A stretch of 64,000 bases of DNA, taken from positions 248,001 to 312,000 of the forward strand of contig JBPCSQ010000029.1 of NCBI GenBank assembly GCA_051006995.1, written 5' to 3'. This document shows positions 9,347 through 17,028 of the stretch, in pieces. The translations under genes and the position numbers were made by a program. The stretch is from JAIQGF01 sp051006995. GTDB lineage: Bacteria > Acidobacteriota > Terriglobia > Terriglobales > Acidobacteriaceae. Below the pieces are notes generated by a model. It saw only the letters and a program-made list of their open reading frames with translations. It made no database searches and had not been told where the DNA came from. Position 1 is the first letter of the stretch, and each line of letters begins with the position of its first letter.

Positions 9347-9430
9347 GATTTGCCGAAAAAAAGAAGTCTGAAACTTGATGATGTAAACCCTAACAGCAGG
9401 AGAGAGTTGCGGAGGCAGGCAGGGTGGAGG

Positions 9431-11296
9431 CTAGAAGCGAAGGCGCGACGCGACAAAGGGGATTTGCACTACGGCCTCCAGGTCCACGGCGGCGCCGTGC
9501 TTGGTGGCCGGACGGAACTTCCAGCGGGAAAGTGCGAGGCGGGCGTTTTCGTCGAGCCGTTCGTCCACTCCGCGCAGTACCTTGACTTCGCCCACCGTGC
9601 CGTCTTTGCGAATCACGGCGTAGAGCGTGACCGTCCCTTCCACGCGATCGCGAACCAGTTCGGCTGGATAAGCGGGATCCACCTTGATGGTGGCGACGGG
9701 CGCGGCAAGCTCGGACTTGTCCTGGGAGTCGGCGAGCTCGGCGAAGCGGATGATCCAGCTGCCGCCGGCGCTGGTCAGGTTGGGCATGTTGAGCATCATG
9801 GAGTAGTAATGCCGCGCGCCAAATACCTGGTCCTCTATCTTGGCCGGCGCGGTTACCGACGTGGAAGGCCGGTTCGCCCGGCCAATATCGGCAACGCGCG
9901 ATGGCCCGAGAGCGGCCATCAGCGTGGGCTTGACCTCGCGGCCAGCCGGAGCTGCGGCAGGATTGCCTTGAACTACTACATCTGTCGTTTTATTGCTCGG
10001 TCCGCGGCCAACGGAAATACCCGCCGGTCCGGAGAGCGCGCCGCTGCCTGCACCGGCGCGGCCATCGTTTCCGACCCTGTGTTCTACGTTTGTAGTATTT
10101 GAGGCTTTGATATCCGGTGTGCCGGGCGCGTCCGGCTTGCCCTCGGGGGTGGCTGCAAACTCGCCATGACGGCTACCAGCGGGAACGTGGATCGCCCCAT
10201 TCACGGCTGCTGGGTCGAGGCCCAAAGCAATCAACTGACCTGTAGCTCGTTTTCCGTTGCCGAGACCTGCTACCACATCGGGCGGCGGCGGCGCGGGAGC
10301 CGCTGCTGGTGGCGATCCGCTGCCAGCTGCACCGGCGCCCTCCGACGCTTTATAGGCCGCCTGCTCGCGGACCGGGAGCTTTGGCTGAACTACGGTGGAA
10401 TCGAGCCGGTCTACATTCATCTCGCCTAATGGCCGTCGTACGGCGCTGGCGGAAACGGGCGGCTCAATCACCGATGGCTCAGGAACATTCGGCAGGCGCA
10501 CTCTGGATCTGGCATCTTCGGTGGAGGGCGCCGGCGAAACCACATCAGGTGAGGCCATGCTAGGCGCCAACCGCGAACGCAGCGACTCTGTGGCTGCCGG
10601 CGGAGAGACGACTTCGGGCGCGGGCGCCGGCGGGAGCTTGGCATTGGCCAGCCTGCTGGTATCCGGCGGCGGCGCAATCACCGGCACGGCCATGCTGGGC
10701 GCGGTCAACTGATGGGTGAGCGCCGCTTCCGGAACCGGCGTCGGCACCGGCGTCCATGCCACCACGTTGGGCATGGGAATGTCGCTGGGCAACTTGATCT
10801 GATCGGGGGTGACGATGGTCTGGCGGAAATTGTCCGGCGACGCGGGAACCGAAATGATGGGTTGGCGCGCGTACCGGGGCTGGCCACGTCGTTCTCGCTT
10901 CGGCTGCGCGGGCGCGGTCCCGGTGCTGATCTCCGGTAGATATTCGGAAACGCTGTAATAGGTAATGCGGCTATTGTCGAACGGACTATGGGCGCGCACG
11001 CGCGCGCGCTCGGTCAGCCGCGGGGAAAGGGTCCAAATCAGCAGCAGCGCCAGGGTATGGCACAGGGCCGAGCGGCCCATGCTGCGCCATGCCACCGGAC
11101 GATAAACAAAGACATCAGGCCAGAATTCGGCCGGGGGCGAGGTCGCACGCGGCGGCGCCGGCTCACGCCAGAAGAATGTGTCCCATAAATTGCCGAGAAA
11201 TACGCGGTGGGCTGAGGCCGCGGTGATCAGCAACACCGGGGCCGTTTGCGACGGCGCGATTTGTCCGAGAATTTCGCGGCCGGGACTTTGCTGCAT
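9431..11296 (-). CDS. TonB-family energy transducer, long Pro/Ala-rich linker
   Basis: 621 residues. The C-terminal 90 residues form a TonB domain (TIKVDPAYPAELVRDRVEGT, VLRGVDERLDENARLALSRWKFRPA). A single hydrophobic segment (SALCHTLALLLIWTL) near residues 75-92 is the inner-membrane anchor. Between them lie about 400 residues rich in Pro, Ala, Ser and Val, long enough to cross the periplasm. TonB couples proton motive force to outer-membrane transporters; no ExbB, ExbD or TonB-dependent receptor is in this window. The N-terminal 70 residues before the anchor are unusual for classic TonB, and a later start is possible. Confidence 0.85.
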   Translation of the reverse strand: MQQSPGREILGQIAPSQTAPVLLITAASAHRVFLGNLWDTFFWREPAPPRATSPPAEFWPDVFVYRPVAWRSMGRSALCHTLALLLIWTLSPRLTERARVRAHSPFDNSRITYYSVSEYLPEISTGTAPAQPKRERRGQPRYARQPIISVPASPDNFRQTIVTPDQIKLPSDIPMPNVVAWTPVPTPVPEAALTHQLTAPSMAVPVIAPPPDTSRLANAKLPPAPAPEVVSPPAATESLRSRLAPSMASPDVVSPAPSTEDARSRVRLPNVPEPSVIEPPVSASAVRRPLGEMNVDRLDSTVVQPKLPVREQAAYKASEGAGAAGSGSPPAAAPAPPPPDVVAGLGNGKRATGQLIALGLDPAAVNGAIHVPAGSRHGEFAATPEGKPDAPGTPDIKASNTTNVEHRVGNDGRAGAGSGALSGPAGISVGRGPSNKTTDVVVQGNPAAAPAGREVKPTLMAALGPSRVADIGRANRPSTSVTAPAKIEDQVFGARHYYSMMLNMPNLTSAGGSWIIRFAELADSQDKSELAAPVATIKVDPAYPAELVRDRVEGTVTLYAVIRKDGTVGEVKVLRGVDERLDENARLALSRWKFRPATKHGAAVDLEAVVQIPFVASRLRF

Positions 11297-11422
11297 CCAA
11301 CACCAAAACCAGGAGTGTTCCGCGATTATAACCTAGTAAACGGGCGCCAACGCAGCCCACCAGCTTTTGTCCGCGCTCGCTGGAGCGTGTGGTCTAATCG
11401 GATAACGGGCAGGAACCCTGTG

Positions 11423-11923
11423 ATGGATAAGCTCTTTCTTAATAAAAGCATCTTGCTGATTCTGCTTCTGTTGCTGATCTGCGGCCCCGGTTGGGCGCAG
11501 AAGGCGCCGCCGGCGCCGGCGGCTTCGACGCCGGAGATTTCCGGGATGTACACCTTTCTCCGCGACGGCGAGTTCGTCGAAATTGACGTGAACGGCGACA
11601 AGGTGACCGGCTTCATCTCGCGGTATGGCGAGTTGGAAAGCGACCGCGGCGCGTTTCTCGACCACATGTTCACCAAGGGAGCGCTGAACGGGAACCACAT
11701 CACATTCGCCACGCGGGCGGTGCACGGAGTTTCGTACGAGTTCCAGGGCAAGGTGGAACGAGGCGAGGCCAAAGCTGCGGGCGCGGAGGGCTACTACGTC
11801 ATCCGCGGGACGCTGACCGAAACCACGACCGACAAAGATAAAAAGGCCAGCGCGCGCGCGCGCGAATTGGTGATGAAGTCCTTCCCCGCCGACGCCCTGG
11901 CGGAGCCGCGCAAGAAAGATTAG
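11423..11923 (+). CDS. Secreted protein of unknown function
   Basis: 166 residues from the ATG at 11423. The N-terminus is a signal peptide (NKSILLILLLLLICGPGWAQ). The mature part has a beta-rich pattern (GMYTFLRDGEFVEIDVNGDK, GVSYEFQGKVERGEAKAAG) and ends in a charged tail. I recognise no family. The same frame is open further upstream to 11246, but that part lacks coding character and overlaps the divergent TonB gene. It is convergent with the SRPBCC gene, whose stop lies 16 bases beyond. Confidence 0.7.
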   Translation: MDKLFLNKSILLILLLLLICGPGWAQKAPPAPAASTPEISGMYTFLRDGEFVEIDVNGDKVTGFISRYGELESDRGAFLDHMFTKGALNGNHITFATRAVHGVSYEFQGKVERGEAKAAGAEGYYVIRGTLTETTTDKDKKASARARELVMKSFPADALAEPRKKD

Positions 11924-11938
11924 CGATTGGCTTCTTCC

Positions 11939-12652
11939 CTACCGTTTTGCCTCCGGCGGCGAAGTGTACTCCACCGGGTTGGCCCGGTTACCGAAGCGGT
12001 CCACCGCTTCCTTCGAAGGCGAAGGGGAGCTGCTGCCGAACGTACCGGTGGCGCGGCCGACGTCGGTTTGGGTCATGCCCGTGCCGGGATCCACGCCGCC
12101 GCCGCGCACCGCTGGTTTGCGGCCTTCCTGGCCCTTGCCCTCGAGGGCGGACTTGAAGTCGCGCAGCACCTGCTCGATGCACCGCCCCATGTAGCCGCCG
12201 ACGTTTTCGGCGAACGGCTTGAGCAGCCGAGAGGGCGGAGCGTAGTTCATGGTCACCTGCACCAGGGTATCGCTGCCGATCGGCGAGAACGTCATGCGGC
12301 CGGTGTGTTTAGGCCCGCTGATGCTCTTCCATCCGATGGCCTGATCGGGAATGAACTGCTCGATGATGGCGTCCCATTCCAGGGCACGGCCATCCACGCG
12401 GACGCTCCAGTGGGAACGGTCGCCTTCCGCGCGGATGTTCCCCAGGACATCGGACATATTGGGCAAGCGCTCCAGGTTCGTCCAGGAATCGAAGACCTCG
12501 TGAACGGGACGTCCGATTTGCAGGCTCTTCTCGAGGCGGACGACGCGTCGCTTGCGCGCGCCCAGCGCGTTACTCAACACGAAAGCACCCAATCCCGCAC
12601 CCGCGCCCGCGGCTGCTCCGATTGCAAATCCACGCCAGAATTTTCTCGCCAT
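11939..12652 (-). CDS. SRPBCC (START-like) domain protein with N-terminal membrane anchor
   Basis: 237 residues. An N-terminal glycine/alanine-rich hydrophobic segment (FAIGAAAGAGAGLGAFVLSN) probably anchors it. Residues about 40-175 fit the SRPBCC/polyketide-cyclase fold: VVRLEKSLQIGRPVHEVFDS, WTNLERLPNMSD, and a long C-terminal helix after VTMNYAPPSRLLKPFAENVG. The last 60 residues are low-complexity Gly/Ser/Thr. Such proteins bind hydrophobic ligands; the ligand here is unknown. It is divergent from the DUF72 gene across about 120 bases with no clear operator. Confidence 0.75.
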   Translation of the reverse strand: MARKFWRGFAIGAAAGAGAGLGAFVLSNALGARKRRVVRLEKSLQIGRPVHEVFDSWTNLERLPNMSDVLGNIRAEGDRSHWSVRVDGRALEWDAIIEQFIPDQAIGWKSISGPKHTGRMTFSPIGSDTLVQVTMNYAPPSRLLKPFAENVGGYMGRCIEQVLRDFKSALEGKGQEGRKPAVRGGGVDPGTGMTQTDVGRATGTFGSSSPSPSKEAVDRFGNRANPVEYTSPPEAKR

Positions 12653-12776
12653 AAACTTCTCCCGGTGATGAGAGAGTGTGCGCGTTCTGCCGGTTGCCCT
12701 GTTTCGGCAGCCGCACGGGATTCCGTGGATGCAACAGTGCGCGGCGGCCTACCATCCAGACCTGCGAAGCACAATA

Positions 12777-13523
12777 ATGATGGCGCGCGTGCATATCGGG
12801 ACCTCGGGTTGGCATTACAAGCACTGGTGCGGGCCGTTCTACGAAGACAAACTGCCGGCCTCAAAGATGCTCCCGGTTTATTACCAGCGCTTCGACACCG
12901 TCGAGATCAATAACAGCTTCTACCGGCTGCCGAGCGCGGAGACATTTCGCTGCTGGCGGGAATCCACGCCGCGCGGCTTCTGCTTCGCCGTAAAAGCGAG
13001 CCGCTTCATCACCCACATGAAAAAATTGAAGGAGCCGCGGAACGCGCTGGAGAATCTCCTGCCGCGCGCCGAGGAGCTGAAGGAGAAGCTCGGTCCCATT
13101 CTTTTTCAGCTTCCGCCGAAGTGGACGCTCAACGGGGAGCGGCTGGAAGAATTCCTGTCGGCGCTGCCGCCGCATCATCGCTACGCGTTCGAATTCCGCG
13201 AACCCAGCTGGCACAAGGAAGAGATTTACGGCATGCTGCGCCGCTACAACGCGGCATTCTGCATTTACGAGCTGAACCAGTTCCGCTCGCCGGAGCCCAT
13301 CACCGCCGATTTCACCTACGTCCGGCTGCACGGGCCGGGCGGTCCCTACCAGGGCAGCTACAGCGCCCGGGCCGTGCGCGGCTGGGCAGAAAAAATCGCG
13401 CGCTGGGGCGAGCATCTGAAGAAAATCTACGTGTATTTCGACAATGACCAGGCCGGTTATGCGGCGCAGAATGCGCTGGAGCTGAAGCGACTGGTCGGCG
13501 CACGAGAGCGAAAGGCAGCGTAG
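12777..13523 (+). CDS. DUF72 domain protein (TIM-barrel, YecE-like)
   Basis: About 248 residues, the usual DUF72 length. Diagnostic motifs are HIGTSGWHYKHWCGPFYE at the start, RFDTVEINNSFYRLPS, FCFAVKASRFITHMKKL, GPILFQLPPKW, and the late VRLHGPGGPYQGSY and YVYFDNDQAGYAAQNALEL. Members are soluble TIM-barrel proteins without an established reaction. Two consecutive ATG codons (12777 and 12780) could each start translation. It is followed at about 80 bases by a YHS-domain gene. Confidence 0.9.
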   Translation: MMARVHIGTSGWHYKHWCGPFYEDKLPASKMLPVYYQRFDTVEINNSFYRLPSAETFRCWRESTPRGFCFAVKASRFITHMKKLKEPRNALENLLPRAEELKEKLGPILFQLPPKWTLNGERLEEFLSALPPHHRYAFEFREPSWHKEEIYGMLRRYNAAFCIYELNQFRSPEPITADFTYVRLHGPGGPYQGSYSARAVRGWAEKIARWGEHLKKIYVYFDNDQAGYAAQNALELKRLVGARERKAA

Positions 13524-13600
13524 CGCATTGTCGTTAGTAAGCGCCGGCCACTGACCACTGGCTACCACATCCCCGCATCCCATTTTCCCAGGAGGCCGCC

Positions 13601-13792
13601 ATGCCCAGAGACCCCGTTTGCAACATGGAAGTCAGCCCGGAAAGCGCCTTCGATTACGACGAGTACAAAGGCAACACCTTTTATTTCTGCTCGATCACGT
13701 GTGCCGAAAAATTCGAGGAGGATCCGGAGCGCTACGCCGGGCACGCCAGCGGGGGAGAGCTGGACAAGCCGCCGCGAACCAACGTCGCGTGA
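13601..13792 (+). CDS. Small YHS-domain protein
   Basis: 63 residues, essentially one YHS domain: MPRDPVCNMEVSPESAFDYD, then YKGNTFYFCSITCAEKFEED with the paired Cys, then PERYAGH. YHS domains occur in metal- and sulfur-handling proteins and probably bind metal through these Cys. An AGGAGG lies 9 bases upstream of the ATG. The next gene is a stress-type short-chain dehydrogenase 42 bases away, suggesting a small stress operon. Confidence 0.85.
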   Translation: MPRDPVCNMEVSPESAFDYDEYKGNTFYFCSITCAEKFEEDPERYAGHASGGELDKPPRTNVA

Positions 13793-13800
13793 GAGCGCGA

Positions 13801-13820
13801 TTCCAAGTACAAAGTGCGAG
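13801..13820. repeat. Intergenic phrase repeat, copy 1
   Basis: The stretch ttccaagtacaaagtgcgag recurs almost identically at 62400-62420 after cysS. It is an interspersed intergenic repeat rather than part of a gene. Its end borders the ribosome-binding AAGGAG of the downstream gene. Confidence 0.5.
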
Positions 13821-13834
13821 CAAGGAGCTGAGAG

Positions 13835-14809
13835 ATGGCGCGCAAGAACGGATTCCAGGCGCGGGAGCGCCGTACGAGGAAAGCTGTCATTCACGAGTTC
13901 CCATCACGTGAGCAGAAAAAGACGCGCGGCGGCAAAGATGAGCCGATGAAGGAGCCCAAGCCGCCCAATCCGCGGCAACACCAGCGCAAGCCGGGGATCG
14001 AGTCGAAGATGCAGCCGCGGCCGCGCTATGAAGCGCCGCGCTACAAGGCCGCCGGCAAGCTGGAGGAGAAGGTTGCCCTCATCACCGGCGGCGACTCCGG
14101 CATCGGGCGCGCTGTGGCCGTGCTCTACGCTAGGGAGGGCGCGGACGTGGCCATTGTCTACTTGCGCCAGGAGCAGAGCGATGCAGAGGAGACGCGCCGT
14201 GCCATCGAGCGCGAAGGCGGACGGGCGCTGTTGATTCCCGGCGACGTTTCCGATCCCAGGTTCTGCCGCGAGGCAGTGGAACAGGTGGTGAGCAAGTTCG
14301 GCCGCCTCGACATCCTGGTCAATAACGCGGCGTTTCAGGACCACAAGGCCGACCTGGAAGAGATTGGCGAGGAGCAGTGGGACCGTACGTTTCGCACCAA
14401 TATCTACGGCTACTTTCACATGGTGAAGGCAGCGCTGCCGCACTTGAAGCCGGGCAGCGCGATCGTCAACACCGGATCGATCACCGGCCTGCGCGGCAAC
14501 AAAAACCTGCTCGATTACTCTTCGACTAAGGGCGCGATCCACGCTTTCACCAAGTCGCTGGCGCAAAACCTGGTGGAGAGAAGGATTCGGGTGAACTGCG
14601 TCGCGCCGGGGCCGGTGTGGACGCCGCTCATCGTTTCCGACTTCGAGCCGCAGAAGGCGTCGAAGCAGGGGGCGGACACCCCGATGGAACGCGCGGCGCA
14701 GCCGGAGGAAATCGCGCCGGCGTACGTGTTCTTCGCCGCGGAAAGTGATTCCAGCTACATCACGGGAGAAGTGCTCGCGCTTCTCGGTGGGGAAACCACG
14801 GCAGCGTAA
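13835..14809 (+). CDS. SDR family oxidoreductase, general-stress (GSP39/YdaD) type
   Basis: 324 residues. After a basic N-terminal extension (residues 1-60, with the pattern PKPPNPRQHQRKPGIESKM typical of the GSP39 group) comes the short-chain dehydrogenase fold: cofactor motif ALITGGDSGIGRAVAV, DVSDP, LVNNAAF, catalytic Ser in NTGSITG and the Y-x3-K motif in YSSTKGAIHAF. It is NAD(P)H dependent with an unknown substrate. AAGGAG lies 7 bases before the ATG at 13835; an internal ATG at 13946 has no such site. Neighbours (YHS, ferritin-like) also point to stress response. Confidence 0.88.
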   Translation: MARKNGFQARERRTRKAVIHEFPSREQKKTRGGKDEPMKEPKPPNPRQHQRKPGIESKMQPRPRYEAPRYKAAGKLEEKVALITGGDSGIGRAVAVLYAREGADVAIVYLRQEQSDAEETRRAIEREGGRALLIPGDVSDPRFCREAVEQVVSKFGRLDILVNNAAFQDHKADLEEIGEEQWDRTFRTNIYGYFHMVKAALPHLKPGSAIVNTGSITGLRGNKNLLDYSSTKGAIHAFTKSLAQNLVERRIRVNCVAPGPVWTPLIVSDFEPQKASKQGADTPMERAAQPEEIAPAYVFFAAESDSSYITGEVLALLGGETTAA

Positions 14810-14896
14810 ACAACTTCTTCACCACGAGACACCGGGAACACTGAGGCGGACCGAGTTTGCCGTTGGATCCTTCCCGTTGGTATTGGAAGATTGAAA

Positions 14897-15427
14897 CTAC
14901 GCGGTTTCTCCGCCGCTGATGGCGCGCTTGGCATCGTCGAGTTTGCGCTGCAAGAACTCGGTGTGATCGGCTTCGAAGTTGGCCAGCTCTGCGTAAACGG
15001 CCCGCAGAGCGCGATCGCGGGTGGTCTCCACCAGGTTGGCATAGTAGCGCATGGCGGTCAGTTCAGCGTCGAGCGCCACCTGGAGAGCGGCCTTGCGCGG
15101 CGAGACGGCAGCGTTGCCGCGGGCGACTGCAAACAGCTCCGTGTTCTCCAGTCGCGGCAACTCCAGCAGCTCGCGGATGTCTTCTTCGGTCACCACGCAG
15201 GCCTGCGTGCCGTAACGCTCGAAATAGCGTTCCTGCAGCATGGTGCCGTGGCCGCGCTCCTCGTTGGACATATCCCAAAACACCTGCGCGATCTCCAACG
15301 AGCCGGGGTCTTTAAATTCGGCGAACAGTTCAGCGAATTGCTGGTAGAGCTCGGCGTTACGCTCTTCGATAAAGATGGCGACGTGCAATGCTTCTTGCGG
15401 ATTGAGCGAGGAGAATTCCCGTTTCAT
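14897..15427 (-). CDS. Ferritin-like/rubrerythrin-type diiron protein
   Basis: 176 residues from the ATG at 15427, preceded by GGAG; a GTG seven codons upstream is a weaker choice. It is a four-helix bundle with the Glu and E-x2-H ligands of a diiron centre: IFIEERNAELYQQFAELF, MSNEERGHGTMLQERYFE, ALDAELTAMRYYANLVE and NFEADHTEFLQRKLDD. No C-terminal rubredoxin domain is present. Likely role: peroxide or oxygen detoxification or iron oxidation. It is convergent with the SDR gene. Confidence 0.82.
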   Translation of the reverse strand: MKREFSSLNPQEALHVAIFIEERNAELYQQFAELFAEFKDPGSLEIAQVFWDMSNEERGHGTMLQERYFERYGTQACVVTEEDIRELLELPRLENTELFAVARGNAAVSPRKAALQVALDAELTAMRYYANLVETTRDRALRAVYAELANFEADHTEFLQRKLDDAKRAISGGETA

Positions 15428-15530
15428 GGCCGGCTCCGCCTGAATCACAGGAACGACAATTCAGTTTATAACGCGATGGCAACAGGGTAGCAGAATTCAG
15501 CGGAACTGCTTCCCAATATGAATCCGGCGA

Positions 15531-15791
15531 TCACGCGGCGCTCAAGCCAGCCTGAACGCGCTGCCCCGGCCGCGGCAGGCGGCGCACTATGGCGCGCCCA
15601 TTCTCGACCGCGACAGTCCAGGACGCAGCGCAATCGCGGCACAGCCAGTACCGCTCCAGCGTCCGCAGATGGATCTCGCCCCAAGTCGCGTCGGGCGGCT
15701 CACCGGAAGCCGCGACCACGGTAAACAGCCGGCCTTCGTGGAAAAAACGGAATGCGGCGGAGCAGGCGGGATTGGCGCACTTGGAAAGCAT
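15531..15791 (-). CDS. Small Cys-rich (zinc-ribbon-like) protein
   Basis: About 86 residues from the ATG at 15791 (an alternative start lies five codons earlier). Cys pairs CANPAC near the start and CRDC near the middle could bind one zinc ion; between them is a beta-rich core (FRFFHEGRLFTVVAA) and LERYWLCRDCAASWTVAVEN. I cannot assign a function. It lies 38 bases downstream of another small Cys protein on the same strand and probably shares its promoter, which carries a CRP/FNR-like site. Confidence 0.65.
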   Translation of the reverse strand: MLSKCANPACSAAFRFFHEGRLFTVVAASGEPPDATWGEIHLRTLERYWLCRDCAASWTVAVENGRAIVRRLPRPGQRVQAGLSAA

Positions 15792-15829
15792 AACCACCTC
15801 ACGCATCCCAGGGCAGGGAGCGCGCCGGA

Positions 15830-16210
15830 TCAGAAACCGACGGCTTGGCGGGCGCGCTCCTGCTCGAGCCGAGCGATGGTGGCACGCAACCAGGCGATGA
15901 CGGCTTCTTCCAGCTTGGGCTGATTGTAGCCCGATTCCATCCCGGCGATGCTGCGTCCGTCGGCGGTGAGCGGAATATGATGGCAGGGCACACTCTCATT
16001 TCGGTCCTGGTCCGGAACGAAATCGATCAGCATGCACTCGCTGCAGGGGTGCGGCCGTTCCGGCTCACCGAAATTCAGGCAGGTAATAGAGTCCTGAAAG
16101 ACCGAGGTCGGCTGCTGGGGCGTGTGGACGGAACGTCCATAGCCGCCCTGCTCGAGAAAATTGAGTTCAAACCTGAGGACTTCGAGAATGTCGCGTTGGT
16201 CGCTGGCCAT
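15830..16210 (-). CDS. Small cysteine-containing protein of unknown function
   Basis: 126 residues. It begins DQRDILEVLRFELNFLEQGG, then contains Cys44, a CSEC pair (about 56-59) and CHH (about 76-78), giving a plausible metal or Fe-S site; the C-terminus is a helix (AVIAWLRATIARLEQERA). I recognise no characterised family. A class II CRP/FNR-like promoter lies immediately upstream (16234-16276), and the two-component genes precede it on the same strand. Regulation by a redox or effector-sensing activator is an inference from that site. Confidence 0.65.
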   Translation of the reverse strand: MASDQRDILEVLRFELNFLEQGGYGRSVHTPQQPTSVFQDSITCLNFGEPERPHPCSECMLIDFVPDQDRNESVPCHHIPLTADGRSIAGMESGYNQPKLEEAVIAWLRATIARLEQERARQAVGF

Positions 16211-16233
16211 GGCTCACCTCCGGGCGTAAGCAG

Positions 16234-16276
16234 ATTGTGGCGCAGGATGTCCGCCCGGGCTGTGATGGTCGTCACT
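16234..16276 (-). promoter_or_regulatory. CRP/FNR-type box with -10 element (minus-strand promoter)
   Basis: The palindrome TGTGATGGTCGTCACT occupies 16261-16276 (centre 16268.5). Reading leftward, CACAAT at 16239-16234 starts exactly 29.5 bp from that centre, the same distance as at four other promoters here. It would drive the 15830-16210 gene. Confidence 0.6.
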
Positions 16277-16312
16277 TTCAGACGTGACCGATGGCCCGGA
16301 TGCACACTGGTA

Positions 16313-16328
16313 CGTGACGCGGGTCACA
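16313..16328. promoter_or_regulatory. Second CRP/FNR-type palindrome in the same gap
   Basis: CGTGACGCGGGTCACA contains GTGAC and GTCAC half-sites. It lies 52 bp from the first box and is flanked by a lone GTGAC half-site at 16284-16288. No -10 hexamer lies at the shared spacing on either strand, so it may be an auxiliary binding site. Confidence 0.45.
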
Positions 16329-16338
16329 TCGGGCCGGC

Positions 16339-17028
16339 TCAGGAACCGGCGCCGCCCTTTCCCTGGGCGGCCGATTTGCTCACCAGGCGGTGCTCGATGG
16401 CAAACAACGCCAGCTCCAGGCGGGTCGAGACGCCCAGCTTGCTGAAGATGCTGGTGAGGTGGTGCTTGACCGTATCCTCGCGAACGTTGAACTTCTGCGC
16501 GATCTCGCGATTGCTGAAGCCCTCGACAATGGCGGAAACCATCTGGGTCTCACGCCGGGTGAGGCCGTAGCGCTCCCCGCCTTCTTCCGGCAGGACCTTG
16601 CTGAGCACCAGGTCCTTGAGATCAGGAACACATTCGCGTCCCACCCAGTAACCACCTGACATGACGGTCTCAATGCTCTTGAGCAAGACCTGGGTAGCGG
16701 ATTCCTTGAGCACGACTCCGCGCGCCCCGAGTTGCAGAGCTTCCACCATCTGGGGACGCTCGATGGAAGCGGTGAGCAGGATGGTCCGCACCGGCTCACG
16801 CTTGCCCGCCAGATCCCGCAGGGCGTCCATGCCGGCCACGTGGGGCATGGCAAGATCCAGAAGAAGGACGTCGGGCTGCAACTGCGCGGCCAGGGAAACA
16901 GCCTCGGCGCCATCGGAGGCTTCGCCCACGACGCGCAAGTTGGACTCAGATTCGAGCAGACGCCGCAGCCCATCTCGAAAAATCGGATGGTCGTCGGCAA
17001 TCAAGATCCGGATGGGTTGGCTAGACAT
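16339..17028 (-). CDS. NarL/LuxR-family response regulator
   Basis: About 229 residues. The receiver domain carries the acidic pair in IADDHPIF, phospho-acceptor Asp in VLLLDLAMPHVAGM, Thr in TILLTASIE and Lys in VVLKES; the C-terminal LuxR-type helix-turn-helix is LTRRETQMVSAIVEGFSNRE with VKHHLTSIFSKLG. The start can be the ATG at 17028 or another at 17037; both overlap the end of the kinase gene, so the pair is translationally coupled. It is the cognate regulator of the adjacent histidine kinase. Targets are unknown. Confidence 0.92.
   Translation of the reverse strand: MSSQPIRILIADDHPIFRDGLRRLLESESNLRVVGEASDGAEAVSLAAQLQPDVLLLDLAMPHVAGMDALRDLAGKREPVRTILLTASIERPQMVEALQLGARGVVLKESATQVLLKSIETVMSGGYWVGRECVPDLKDLVLSKVLPEEGGERYGLTRRETQMVSAIVEGFSNREIAQKFNVREDTVKHHLTSIFSKLGVSTRLELALFAIEHRLVSKSAAQGKGGAGS

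Noticed and set aside
8552..10102. 516-codon plus-strand frame across the aminotransferase and TonB genes
   Set aside because: It spans two real minus-strand genes and their gap and has no domain.
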